This document shows positions 38,086 through 47,077 of a DNA stretch of 64,000 bases, one piece after another. The translations under genes were made by a program, and so were the position numbers. Under the pieces are notes generated by a model. It was not told the DNA's origin. It saw nothing but the letters and a program-made list of their open reading frames with translations, and ran no database searches. The stretch comes from Spirosoma arboris. GTDB taxonomy: Bacteria > Bacteroidota > Bacteroidia > Cytophagales > Spirosomataceae. The stretch lies in assembly GCF_009754945.1 (NCBI RefSeq), contig NZ_WPIN01000025.1:1-64000 (forward strand). Reading direction: 5' to 3'. Every line of letters begins with the position of its first letter. Position 1 is the stretch's first letter.

Positions 38086-38628
38086 TTGACTGTGAGTTAT
38101 TTTAAAAAAACGGTGTATAAAAGAAAACCATCGGCTCATTAACGCCTTTGCTTGATGGCCGGGCTCAGAGGGCGCGGGCTGACGCTGCTGCTGCTTGGTT
38201 GATTTTTTTATATTCCACTGAAACTGTCTGGATAGTTTGAATCCGCAGCATGAAGCGATCTATTGACTGGTAAAATTAGGCTTGTTAAGCTAAGTAGAGC
38301 ATCGAGTTTATCGGGGAGAACTTCGTGCCGATAAGGAAGAAGAACTTTTCCAATAACGCCAACAGGCCAATTTCCTAAATTCTTGCTAGTTCACCATCTC
38401 TATAATCGCCCGAATTGATGAGCAGATACATGAATACTACTTCGTCATAGGTGGGAGCCTATTAATAACCGTTTCATCATCTCAAGTGAGAGCATATAGT
38501 GAGACGCTGACTTTTAATCTCTATCCAACACTATCCGTTGCTTACGTTTATAATTGTTTGTTATTCAGTTTGTAAGTAAGACAAATAATAAACCGAGTCA
38601 TTCGGTCATCAACTGGTCTACACCCCGA
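38086..38628. other. divergent intergenic region
   Basis: About 540 bases between divergent hydrolase genes. A short inverted repeat TATCGG/CCGATA lies around 38309-38333. No gene or known RNA recognised. Confidence 0.4.
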
Positions 38629-39684
38629 ATGAAAAAAAGAAATTACAGCTTCGTGACCTATACTTCACTTATCAGTTTGGCTATTGGTTGCCTGGTGGTT
38701 TTTCAACCACGAACTTATCCTGTTCCATTAGTGCATCAACGGGTAGGTACTCAGTATTGGCAATTGCCGACTGGATCTCGAATTGCATTTACCCTCGTGG
38801 CAGCAAAAAGAAGAAGCAAGCCGTTTCCCATCCTTTACTTACACGGCGGACCGGGCGGTCACATTCACCAAGGACTAATCAACAGTTTGGCACCCCTGGC
38901 CGATGATGGCTACGCTATCTACTTCTATGATCAAATTGGCAGTGGCTTCTCCGACCGCTTGGCCGACATTGCCGACTACACAGTTGATCGGCATATCAGC
39001 GATTTGGACGCAATTACTCAAAAGCTGGGTGGTCAGGTAATCTTGATTGGGCAGTCTTGGGGAACAATCCTGGCGACGCTTTTTACGGCCAGGTATCCGC
39101 AAAGAACACAACACTTGATCCTTAGCTCTCCCGGGCCTATTTTTCCCATGCATCAGGAATTAGTCAAACTACCGACTCCGGATAGTATACACTTGCGGGC
39201 ACCTATCTTTACCAACGCCCAAGGCAACAAAAAGGCCAATAACATCCGTACAAAAGCCATGGTATTCCTGGCCAGTTCTTTTGGCTGGCAGTTGGCTTCG
39301 AATCAGGAAGCGGATGCGTTTGCCACCTACGGGGGGTATCAAGTGGATCGATCCACCGTTTGCGACACGGCCCTGATTCCTGAAATGGAGCCAGGAAACG
39401 GGTTTTATGCGGGTGTGCGAACCTATAAGAGTTTACTGGAAATGAAAGACTACCGAATGACTTTTAGGAAGTTGAAAACGCAAGTCTCCATCCTAAAAGG
39501 GGAGTGTGATAATTTGCCATGGGGCTACACACAAGAATATTTAGCTGTTTTCCCGAACCACCGATTAACTATTATACCCGGGGCGGGACACTTTCTGTGG
39601 GTGGAGCAGCCAACCCTTTACCTGAATGCCATAAGAGAGTTTCTTCGAGATAAGCCATCGGATACACGCAAACCCTATAGATAA
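38629..39684 (+). CDS. alpha/beta hydrolase, prolyl-aminopeptidase-like
   Basis: A 351-residue protein with a single N-terminal membrane anchor or signal (MKKRNYSFVTYTSLISL) and an alpha/beta hydrolase fold. The oxyanion motif LHGGPGGH, the DQIGSGFSDR segment and the nucleophile elbow GQSWG mark the S33 peptidase branch (proline iminopeptidases); the late histidine is in PGAGHFLW. The ATG at 38629 was chosen over 38554 because the signal starts there. The substrate is unknown. Confidence 0.82.
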   Translation: MKKRNYSFVTYTSLISLAIGCLVVFQPRTYPVPLVHQRVGTQYWQLPTGSRIAFTLVAAKRRSKPFPILYLHGGPGGHIHQGLINSLAPLADDGYAIYFYDQIGSGFSDRLADIADYTVDRHISDLDAITQKLGGQVILIGQSWGTILATLFTARYPQRTQHLILSSPGPIFPMHQELVKLPTPDSIHLRAPIFTNAQGNKKANNIRTKAMVFLASSFGWQLASNQEADAFATYGGYQVDRSTVCDTALIPEMEPGNGFYAGVRTYKSLLEMKDYRMTFRKLKTQVSILKGECDNLPWGYTQEYLAVFPNHRLTIIPGAGHFLWVEQPTLYLNAIREFLRDKPSDTRKPYR

Positions 39685-39701
39685 TGGTATGTCAAAGGAG
39701 C

Positions 39702-39737
39702 GTGGCTGTTGCACAGCCAGAGTTGTGCAACAGCCAC
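39702..39737. mobile_element. minimal remnant made of two IS1182 ends
   Basis: GTGGCTGTTGCACA (39702-39715) and its complement (39724-39737) are identical to the ends of the IS at 33096, separated by only 8 bases. It is flanked by GAGC on the left (39698-39701) and GGGC on the right (39738-39741), a one-base-changed target duplication. It may be an extreme internal deletion of an IS or a tiny MITE. It lies 17 bases after the hydrolase stop codon, so as RNA it would form a terminator-like hairpin. Confidence 0.7.
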
Positions 39738-39768
39738 GGGCATTCAGTGAGATCGCGGTTCTGGTCGC

Positions 39769-39816
39769 CGGGCGGTATGACCGCATCACACCGGTGCGAT
39801 GCGGTCATACCGCCCG
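39769..39816. repeat. 48-nt palindrome
   Basis: Bases 39769-39787 are the exact reverse complement of 39798-39816 and the centre (39789-39796, CACCGGTG) is itself a palindrome, leaving one mismatched pair. Total about 23 of 24 pairs. It follows the IS-end remnant and lies between convergent genes, so it may act as a two-way terminator. Confidence 0.6.
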
Positions 39817-39999
39817 ATCTCTCTTGATAGCTTGAAACGACAATTAGTTTATAATCTTTCTGCTAACGTTTCAACTCGTTACTATACCGTCTTAATCTAA
39901 TAGCATAATGCTAGCTAAATGAACAGTTACTCGAAACGGGCGGGTCCACTTAGTTAATAAGTTAAGGGCCTCAAAACCTCTACCAAAAGGTTGACCTTA

Positions 40000-40974
40000 C
40001 TAGGAATGCTTGTGGCCTTGCCAACCCGTCTTCCGCAAGAACTGTTCCCAACTGAGACTGTTCGGATTTATTTTTCGACTCCATAATAGGTCGCGGTCGC
40101 TGGAGAAATAGCCGTATTCAACCGCGTAGTGAGTCATGCCCACAATCTCATGTACTAAAAGCTCATTCGCACCGAATTCTGGAAAATAGCGAAGTAAATC
40201 GTCCCGATCGAATGCCGATCGATAGACGGCTTTCTTTCCAGTAACATGGATGAACGTGTCTACCATTTCCTGAGGTGAGATAATGTCCCCTATCACCGGT
40301 AAAGACTTACCCGCATAAAGACTTGGATTCAGAAAAATTTCTAAAACAGCAGGTCCTGTAGCCGTCAGCGGGTCCACGAAGGGGGCGCGAGAATTCTGGG
40401 GTAAATAGATGGGAAAGATAAGTGTATCACCCGCTGGAATAGGCGTATAAAACTCTAGCAGGTTGGTGTAAAAAAAAGACAGGTAAATGAATGAGCTGGT
40501 GATAGGAAGCGTGCGAATGTATTGCTCAATCAGCGCCTTGTCCGTAAAGTGAGGGGCAAACTTTTTCCCCGCGGTGATCTTCTCTACGTTTTCCAAACTG
40601 CTGAAGATAACATGCTCTACGCCCGCTTCAACCGCAGCATCAGCCAACTGTTTACCCAACGCCAATTCATGTGTTGCTGGGGGAGCAATAGTTGGCGTCA
40701 TCATGAAAAGACCAGCCGATCCCCGGAACGCCCTAACGAAATCCTGCTGATAGCCTACATCGAGTGGCAGCTTGATCAGTTCGACGCCTTGTCGGGCCAA
40801 ACGCATTGCCTCGGGGGAATCGGTACGACGCGTAATGCCGCGCACCCGGTACCGACCGCTTTGCAATAATGTACGCGCGGCACTATTTCCCTGTTTGCCC
40901 AGAATACCGACGATAGTAATGAGCGGTTTAGCGTCTTCTGCGCTAGGCTCTTTTCCTTCTAAACTAGTCACCAT
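40000..40974 (-). CDS. NmrA-like NAD(P)-binding protein
   Basis: A 324-residue protein with a Rossmann fold at the N-terminus: ITIVGILGKQGNSAART is the dinucleotide-binding loop (GxxGxxG variant). It continues as an atypical short-chain dehydrogenase of the NmrA/HSCARG type, with VEAGVEHVIFSSL. Such proteins sense NADP redox state or reduce quinones. It is divergently transcribed from the HxlR regulator at 41088 across 113 bases. HxlR regulators often control adjacent oxidoreductases, so co-regulation is likely. Confidence 0.82.
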   Translation of the reverse strand: MVTSLEGKEPSAEDAKPLITIVGILGKQGNSAARTLLQSGRYRVRGITRRTDSPEAMRLARQGVELIKLPLDVGYQQDFVRAFRGSAGLFMMTPTIAPPATHELALGKQLADAAVEAGVEHVIFSSLENVEKITAGKKFAPHFTDKALIEQYIRTLPITSSFIYLSFFYTNLLEFYTPIPAGDTLIFPIYLPQNSRAPFVDPLTATGPAVLEIFLNPSLYAGKSLPVIGDIISPQEMVDTFIHVTGKKAVYRSAFDRDDLLRYFPEFGANELLVHEIVGMTHYAVEYGYFSSDRDLLWSRKINPNSLSWEQFLRKTGWQGHKHS

Positions 40975-41087
40975 GCTTGTTGTCTGCTACTGAAAAAAGA
41001 GAGATAAAAAATAGAGTAACAAAACTATTGTGAGCGAACTGCCGTTGCAATAGCTATCGAATTGGATAGGTTCAAAAACCGGAACGT

Positions 41088-41465
41088 ATGATCAAGACCG
41101 AGTGCATCAGCCCGTCGGTGAGCTTAGTGGGTAGGCTGTATCCCTGTACGGTTAGTTTGGCGATGAACTTAGTGGGTGGCAAATGGAAAGCCGTTATCCT
41201 TTATCATTTGACGGATATGGAAAAGCGCTATAGTGAACTCAAACGAGCGATGCCCGATGTAACGGAAATGACGTTGAGTATCCAGCTCAAGCAGTTGGAG
41301 AAAGATAACTTTATCGTCAGAAAGGTGTACGGAGAAAAACCGCCCATCCGAGTAGAGTATAGCCTGACTGATTTCGGTAAAACCTTTATCCCGGTTCTTG
41401 AGGCAATCACTGCTTGGGGGAATCAGGTCGTTGAAGAGAAAGGGGAATTTGTTAACGGTGTTTAG
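41088..41465 (+). CDS. HxlR family transcriptional regulator
   Basis: A 125-residue winged-helix protein. The cysteine in YPCTVSLAMNLVGGKWK, then the helix-turn-helix RYSELKRAMPDVTEMTLSIQ and the wing (RVEYSLTDFGKTF) are typical of HxlR. A conserved N-terminal cysteine can serve as a redox or aldehyde sensor in this family. It is divergent from the NmrA-like gene, the obvious target. Confidence 0.88.
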   Translation: MIKTECISPSVSLVGRLYPCTVSLAMNLVGGKWKAVILYHLTDMEKRYSELKRAMPDVTEMTLSIQLKQLEKDNFIVRKVYGEKPPIRVEYSLTDFGKTFIPVLEAITAWGNQVVEEKGEFVNGV

Positions 41466-41694
41466 ACTACCGTAAAAACTACCAATCTGTTTCTAAGAAT
41501 GCCCCTTTCGCAGGCGTCTTACGTTTTCAGTTTTGTACACATATAAACGGACGTGGCTGTTGCACAACTCTGTCAGTACCTAGAACCTGGGGATAGGTTG
41601 AGTTTTTGTATCTTCAGCTATGCAAGGCAGAAAAGACGACCGCGAAAAACTCATTACTTCGTTTCAGCTTTCCAACTGTATTCCCAAGCACAAC

Positions 41695-41710
41695 CGCTCC
41701 AGCGGCCTGG
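41695..41710 (+). repeat. 16-nt stem-loop element (copy B)
   Basis: CGCTCCAGCGGCCTGG: prefix CGCT, stem CCAG/CTGG, loop CGGC. It is an exact 16-base insertion relative to the IS at 33096. Confidence 0.85.
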
Positions 41711-41740
41711 TTCTACCGTCGGTTGAAGGAGACGCTTGAC

Positions 41741-41756
41741 CGCCCCGGCGGCCCGG
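41741..41756 (+). repeat. 16-nt stem-loop element (copy C)
   Basis: CGCCCCGGCGGCCCGG: prefix CGCC, stem CCGG/CCGG, loop CGGC. It is an exact 16-base insertion relative to the IS at 33096, 30 bases after copy B. Confidence 0.85.
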
Positions 41757-41823
41757 CTTACTTTCCTGTACGAACATACCAAAGGCTATACCCTAAACTT
41801 GGCTCTTACGCACTTTGTGTGGT

Positions 41824-42519
41824 TTAGCATCGGTACAGCACACGTTGTCGCAATAAGTCTAACTTAGCTCGCCCATACATCTGCCGCTTGATTAGCTTTA
41901 GTCTGGTTACCTGTCCTTCAGTTTGACCATTACTCCATTCAGTGGCCAGGGCTGCTCGCACAGCCGCGTAGTCTTGTTGAAGCCGAAAGCCAAACTGGTT
42001 CATGAGCACGGTCGAGCAACTTTGGCAATTAGCTAACCAATCGTCTAGTAATTCTACCCGACACTGTCGAACCAGGGTGCCAAAGTCCTTAGCCAGTTCA
42101 TAGACCTGATCAATAACTGGGTCTTGGCAAATGTGGGTTAGCACTTGTCGATCAGTCTCTTCCAGGAAGCACATCGGGCTGCTCAATGAGCCGAGTTTGG
42201 CTTAGATGGCCCTCCATTTCTCCCGCTCCGGCGTCCCGGCTCCAAAGCGGACTCTAGAAAGTGTTTGAGAAGTGGTGCGAACAGGCCGTTTTCGCCCGTC
42301 AGGGACGGTCGGCCGCTCATATCTTTGTTTTGAGTTGAGGTTGTTAGAAAAAGTGCAATTTTTGACTAAGTCCTGACAGGGGTAGCCAGTACCTCGGGTC
42401 GGCCGCTGAGACACCTTCCGGTGATCTTGATCAGGCTGGTTGTGCTGGCTTCCTTGTCGCTTTTCAATTAGCTTCCACAGTACCCATAGACGCGGTTGCA
42501 AACCGTTATCTGCCATCAA
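41824..42519 (-). pseudogene. ISL3-family transposase remnant
   Basis: The last 116 codons (41824-42186) encode the DDE domain end of ISL3-type transposases: DRQVLTHICQDP, VYELAKDFGTLVRQ, EWSNGQTEGQVTRLKLIKRQMYGRA and LLRQRVLYRC. Upstream, the sense passes into another frame (LSQTRLIEQPDVL) after one extra base near 42170, then meets a 16-nt stem-loop element at 42224-42239. Removing that element joins the frame to LLKHFLESALEGEMEG. Further up the match to ISL3 is lost. The GGCTCTTACGCACTTTG near 41799 may be its terminal repeat. Confidence 0.7.
42224..42239 (+). repeat. 16-nt stem-loop element (copy F)
   Basis: CGCTCCGGCGTCCCGG: prefix CGCT, stem CCGG/CCGG, loop CGTC, inside the decayed ISL3 transposase. 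A second, weaker look-alike lies at 42304-42319 on the other strand. Confidence 0.7.
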
Positions 42520-42576
42520 TGTGCAAAAGCTCGGAAAGTAGTCAGGTTTATCTTTCAGTTTTTATCTTTTTAAGCG

Positions 42577-43377
42577 ATGCAAACTTTTCTGCGCTATTGT
42601 GTTGGACTTGACATCAGTAAAGACACCATCCAAGCCTGCCTCTCAGTCATTGATCAGACTGGTCGTGTCACCGTTAAAGCCACTAGTAAAGTAACCAACA
42701 AACCTTCGGGTTTTGCTTCCTTGCTAACTTGGGTAGCTCGCCATCGTAAGTTGGATTTACCCCTGAACTATTTGATGGAGTCCACCGGCGTCTACCATGA
42801 AGCCGTTGCCTAGTATATCCACCAGCAAGATCAAGCGGTAAGCATTTTACTGCCTAACAAAGCCAAGCATTATCTGAAAAGTCTTGGTTATAAATCAAAG
42901 AATGACAAAATCGATGCCCAGGGACTATCCCGCATGGGTTTGGAACAGCAGTTGCCGCTCTGGAAACCGCTCTCTAAGAACCTCTATGCCCTTCGGCTTT
43001 TGACCCGTCAGCATCAGCGTTTACAGGAACTTAAGACCCAGTCCACCAATCAGCAACATGCCCTGGAACACAGTGCTTTCGATAACAGCTTCATCAGTAA
43101 GCAATTGATTAAACTTATTACCGTCTACAATGGCCAATTGTCGGCTTTAGAAGAGGCTATTGCTCAACTCATCGACCAAGATCCAATACTTAAACCTCGC
43201 GTCGAGCGGCTGGTTGCAATCAAAGGACTAGCCCTGCTGTCGGTGGCTGTGTTAGTAGCTGAGACTAACGGCTTTGAAGGCTTCACCAATCAGCGGCATT
43301 TGGTCAGCTACGCGGAAAATAAATTTGTCATTTCTCACAGGGCATTATGCATCGAAATCACAAACCGCTGTATCTAA
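42577..43377 (+). pseudogene. IS110-family transposase with internal stop and lost end
   Basis: N-terminal DEDD domain: VGLDISKDTIQACL and LMESTGVYHEAVA, then a TAG at 42811-42813 where homologues have tyrosine, and the same frame goes on as YIHQQDQAVSILLPNKAKHYLKS and SKNDKIDAQGLSRMGLE. The C-terminal domain starts IKGLALLSVAVLVAETNGFEGF and stops being IS110-like after RHLVSYA, so the catalytic serine region is missing. A dead element, third in a row of transposase remnants. Confidence 0.85.
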
Positions 43378-43576
43378 CTACTCGTGATCTGAGCGAATCA
43401 CTTGATCAAAGGTATACCATAGTACTATGCAAAACAAGCTAATGGTAGATTATTAATTCATAGTGTATGTCGTCAGCTAAGAGTGGACAGATGCGGGTGA
43501 CGATATACACTTATTGGTCATTAAAAAAATGGTTGCAACAGTCATTGGTTATTGGTTGCAACCATTTTTTGGGTAG

Positions 43577-43930
43577 TTATAACCACTTCCACACATAATA
43601 AATCAAAAATAGGAGTAGTACTACATGAAATCTGCGCAAAACAAAAAATGGCAATAAGCAACAAATAATTGGCACGATCTGTGTCATGTAACGTGGCTTT
43701 AGGCCATTTACATGATCGATAAACCAAAAAGTATACCCGTAATAGATAGTACAACAGGCAAGAGTACTCCCCCAAAACAATAGCCAAAACTTTGGTTGTT
43801 TTGTCGTTAATGCACCCTTTGTGTATGCTGCATACCAGTTTCTAAGTTTTTCAGTAGTTCTCGTCGCTAGAGGTGACATATAGCTGGGCTGGTTTTGGCT
43901 TAAGTGCTCATGAAGACTTTCTGCAGACAT
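43577..43930 (-). CDS. hypothetical membrane protein
   Basis: A 117-residue protein with an N-terminal polar region and three hydrophobic helices (about residues 47-66, 82-97 and 101-116), ending KWL. No family recognised. It begins the AT-richer segment (43400-47000) that differs from its neighbours in composition by eye. Confidence 0.5.
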   Translation of the reverse strand: MSAESLHEHLSQNQPSYMSPLATRTTEKLRNWYAAYTKGALTTKQPKFWLLFWGSTLACCTIYYGYTFWFIDHVNGLKPRYMTQIVPIICCLLPFFVLRRFHVVLLLFLIYYVWKWL

Positions 43931-44242
43931 TCATTTGGGATCAGAACGTTTTCTGAATCAGAACTTTTCTAATTTTCAGTCGTTTTTGAATCCCAGCGAA
44001 TTAAGCCAGGTCTACTATCCGTTTTGTAATAAATTGGTTGCAACTACCAAAGCGGGCCAACTATCAAATAGCCTCCTTAACCCCGCCTGGCCGGGCCCGT
44101 TGTAGGTTATTTTTCTTTAACAAATTGGTCCAGTTATAAGGGCGCAGTGTAAACGGGCCAACTGCTTATGGGTTTTCCCTCCGCTTCTGTTGTCGAACTA
44201 TCCGCTATTTCAAGGCTGAAATTTTAATCGCACTTGTACTCA
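43931..44242. other. intergenic stretch without recognised gene
   Basis: It contains a GC-rich word at about 44084-44099 that pairs with itself but does not fit the 16-nt stem-loop pattern. No gene recognised. Confidence 0.4.
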
Positions 44243-44639
44243 ATGTCAACTTTACAGACCGAAACAATCCGGGTGGCTCCCCTGGTGCGTAAATTTCTGT
44301 CGAAACACTGCGATGTTGCGCCGTTTCGCTTGCACAGCAAGAATAACCCCTACGCAACTTTTCTGATCAATTCGCTGGAAACTCACCCAACACTACGCCC
44401 GTTATTTCTCTCAGGCTAAACTAATTGCCTTTAATGGCTTTGTACGCCAGACCTTCCTGCAGGTTGCAACTCGTGAAATGATCGTTCGCATCGAGACGGG
44501 CGAAAAAGTCGAACGGGCTACCTGTTTGATTTTCAAACGCTATGATTTGTCGGAAGACGATCTGAGTCTGGATACACTACCAGGATACCATCAACGGCCG
44601 GGTTCTTGTACCCTGGTAGTTTTTTACATTTGGAGTTAA
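44243..44639 (+). pseudogene. conserved hypothetical protein with one-base frameshift
   Basis: ATG 44243 opens MSTLQTETIRVAPLVRKFL and runs to INSLE. One base later in another frame the sense continues LTQHYARYFSQAKLIAFNGFVRQTFLQVATREM and ends GSCTLVVFYIWS at 44639. Deleting one A of the AAA at 44379-44381 joins the two parts into about 131 residues. No known domain. Either a homopolymer sequencing error or a recent mutation. Confidence 0.55.
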
Positions 44640-44640
44640 A

Positions 44641-44985
44641 TTAATTCTCCTTATTAAACGCCATGATCATTGATATTATAGTTCGATTAGAAGCGTCTAT
44701 TTTATTCTCTGTGCGAGTCCAGTAATACGCATGAAACTTTACTCCGTTTGCAATTATATATGGCTTTTCAAAACGTACTTCAGAAGTCAAGCAAGTCGTA
44801 ACCGGGGGAGTAGTAAATTGACTTCTATCTTGTGACTCCCAGTAAAAATTAACAGGAATTTCAGGCATACTTTCAATCTCTTCTTTTAATATAGAAAAGT
44901 GTTCATCGGTTTCCGACTGAAAAACGTCGTTTTTCTCGCAGGAAAAACAAAAGAAGATGGAAATTATAATAGCAAGTACTCTCAT
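44641..44985 (-). CDS. hypothetical lipoprotein
   Basis: A 114-residue protein with a lipoprotein signal (MRVLAIIISIFFCFSC; the cysteine near residue 16 would be lipidated). The rest is polar with no domain recognised. It follows the larger lipoprotein at 45061 on the same strand after 75 bases, so the two may be co-transcribed. Confidence 0.6.
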   Translation of the reverse strand: MRVLAIIISIFFCFSCEKNDVFQSETDEHFSILKEEIESMPEIPVNFYWESQDRSQFTTPPVTTCLTSEVRFEKPYIIANGVKFHAYYWTRTENKIDASNRTIISMIMAFNKEN

Positions 44986-45060
44986 CTCTTTAGTAGTTTA
45001 TGTTACTAATAGTACAAACATAGGAGGTTACTCTATTCATACTACTGGTACAGATCCCAT

Positions 45061-46650
45061 TTAGTAGACACGCAATACAAATTCTGTATTACCAGTATTC
45101 ACTGCCGGTTTGAATGCTCCATATTGACCATTATAATCAATAAATTGCTCAAATACATCGTCATCTCCGTCTAGCCAACTTACTGTTGATTTACCACCTA
45201 CAGTTCCAGTAAAGGATAGATTACTACCATCTTTTTTACCGAATGTAGCCGTAGTACCTACCGTAAAAGTTCTCTCTTCCGTATGAGTTACATTACCGTC
45301 TTTCTCTTTTACAATAAGTATAATTCGATTACCAAAATCTTCTGCGTCCCAAGTCAGAATCTCGGTACCATTATTCCAGTTTAGCCAAATACCACTATTT
45401 ACCGATGATCCACGGTTGTCAAATAATACGTTATTCTGACGATATTCATTGAGTTTATCCATGTAAGGATTCACAGTATGGCATCCCCAAAACGTGTTTG
45501 GTACACAGACGCTACCCCACCCCCCTTCAACCTGTTCAGCGAAGCCTGGAACCGTAAACTGGGCAGCTAGTCGCTCAAATGAAATACTACCAAACGGAAG
45601 GCTTGAAAATGTTTCTGGGACTCTGCCACCTATAGCTACTCTTCCTGTTAATTCTAAATTTCCTTCCGACCAGTTCTCACTGATATCCTGTATCTTTTGA
45701 TTATTTATAAAACGAATGAATGATATGCGGTCTTTCATCGTGTAATCGAGTTGACCAGCAAAAGGCTCACTTGTATTCGTTGTCAATTGACCACTCATAT
45801 AGTAGGTTTTATAATAAGCATAGCCTCGTGGGGCTTCAGGCCGATAAAGATGAGAACGGTACTCAGGGGAATTTGAGCCAACATTAAAATCAGTACCTAT
45901 TGCTAGCATCCTTGCTCCCTTATTGGCCTGAGTACGTATATTTCGTTTCGATTTATTAAAGTTGACACTTTGATAATAGTAATATCTACCATTATCAGTC
46001 ATTAGATAATCCCATTGAGCTTTTGTATCAGATTGATTAGAAGCTACTCGTAAACTACTTGGACTAACATCCGATACCTCAATCCTTTCATTATCTTTTA
46101 CAACCAGTATTAGCTCATCCGGATCTCCTTTCGCTTTAATCATATGGCCCTTACCTTTACTGTCATAAGCAGTTACTTCAGTCCGTTCTTCGTTGACATT
46201 AAAATAAGCTACTTTAGGTATGAAATGCTCAGTATCCCATGTTGCAGCCGAGTTATAATATTTTTCGTTTAAAAGTTCGGGAACAAAAATTGTCAACTTG
46301 GGTAGGCTTTCAGTAACGTCAATAAATTCTTGCTTTGAACTATGATAAGAAGCTAATATATCAAAGAAGGTAGTATTCCCGGTTACAATCTGGTTTTTTT
46401 GAGCGTGAAATAATACATCATAATCTTCATCAAATTGCTCTAAAGCTTTCGCCTTTAGAAAGTCCCTCAGTTCTTTTCGAATTAATGCTTTAGCTAAAGT
46501 TTTCGCGAAAGCATCACGAGCTTCACGTTCATCTTTTTTCGTGAAACTGATGCGCGCACTATTGGCATCACTCACTTCCACTTCAGGCACATGGCACGCT
46601 GCTACACAAACAGCCATGCTAATGCATAAATAATGTCTAAAATTTTTCAT
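45061..46650 (-). CDS. large lipoprotein of unknown function
   Basis: A 529-residue protein with a lipoprotein signal (MKNFRHYLCISMAVCVAAC) and about 500 residues that should lie outside the inner membrane. Residues 35-80 are charged and helical, the rest looks beta-rich with many aromatic residues; there is one cysteine pair in GSVCVPNTFWGCHTVNPY. I do not recognise a family. It probably forms a unit with the lipoprotein at 44641. Confidence 0.65.
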   Translation of the reverse strand: MKNFRHYLCISMAVCVAACHVPEVEVSDANSARISFTKKDEREARDAFAKTLAKALIRKELRDFLKAKALEQFDEDYDVLFHAQKNQIVTGNTTFFDILASYHSSKQEFIDVTESLPKLTIFVPELLNEKYYNSAATWDTEHFIPKVAYFNVNEERTEVTAYDSKGKGHMIKAKGDPDELILVVKDNERIEVSDVSPSSLRVASNQSDTKAQWDYLMTDNGRYYYYQSVNFNKSKRNIRTQANKGARMLAIGTDFNVGSNSPEYRSHLYRPEAPRGYAYYKTYYMSGQLTTNTSEPFAGQLDYTMKDRISFIRFINNQKIQDISENWSEGNLELTGRVAIGGRVPETFSSLPFGSISFERLAAQFTVPGFAEQVEGGWGSVCVPNTFWGCHTVNPYMDKLNEYRQNNVLFDNRGSSVNSGIWLNWNNGTEILTWDAEDFGNRIILIVKEKDGNVTHTEERTFTVGTTATFGKKDGSNLSFTGTVGGKSTVSWLDGDDDVFEQFIDYNGQYGAFKPAVNTGNTEFVLRVY

Positions 46651-47077
46651 TAACTTTAAATGTTTAATGGTTGAACATTAAGTAGGGGTAAGCTCAAATA
46701 GCCCATTAGAGTAGTAATTGTGCATCTCGACCAAAATGAGAAGCTATACTATCATAAGTAAAATAGTATAAGACGGCACTAACAACAGCTGTTGTCCAAA
46801 AGATTATCCAGAATTTAGGCTGGTATTAAGTTAATGCTCCCTGGGTGTGACTCTGGAACCAGGCGCTAAGTTTGTTAATTAGTTTACTCTACTTTTCTTT
46901 TCCATACTCTTTATAGGGCTCTCCAAATCTTAGCTTTTACGCAATTTGGGTGATAAGCTGAGGAACCCATAGTTTTAATGCAGATTAAAAAACCTTATGA
47001 CACCACATAAAGAACGTAAGAGCCTGTTTACTAGGAGGAGCTCACGATGTACTGGTTCCCTTTTCTAAAGACAAGCG
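46651..47077. other. intergenic stretch without recognised gene
   Basis: About 430 AT-rich bases. No gene, RNA or repeat recognised. Confidence 0.4.

Larger units (their letters stand above)
41553..41790 (+). mobile_element. truncated IS1182-like element with two 16-nt insertions
   Basis: It starts with the 18-bp terminal repeat (41553-41570) and the transposase start MQGRKDDREK at 41620. Aligned with the IS at 33096, the coding sequence is intact apart from two extra 16-base blocks, 41695-41710 between KHN and FYRRLKETLD, and 41741-41756 between ETLD and LTFLYE. Similarity ends near 41780, where ISL3-related DNA begins. The right boundary is approximate. Confidence 0.8.

Noticed and set aside
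42304..42319. Possible further 16-nt element on the minus strand
   Set aside because: The stem and CCGA loop resemble copy N but the CGCN prefix is absent; left as uncertain.
44084..44099. GC-rich self-complementary word
   Set aside because: It begins like the family (CGCC) but the stem does not pair in the right register.
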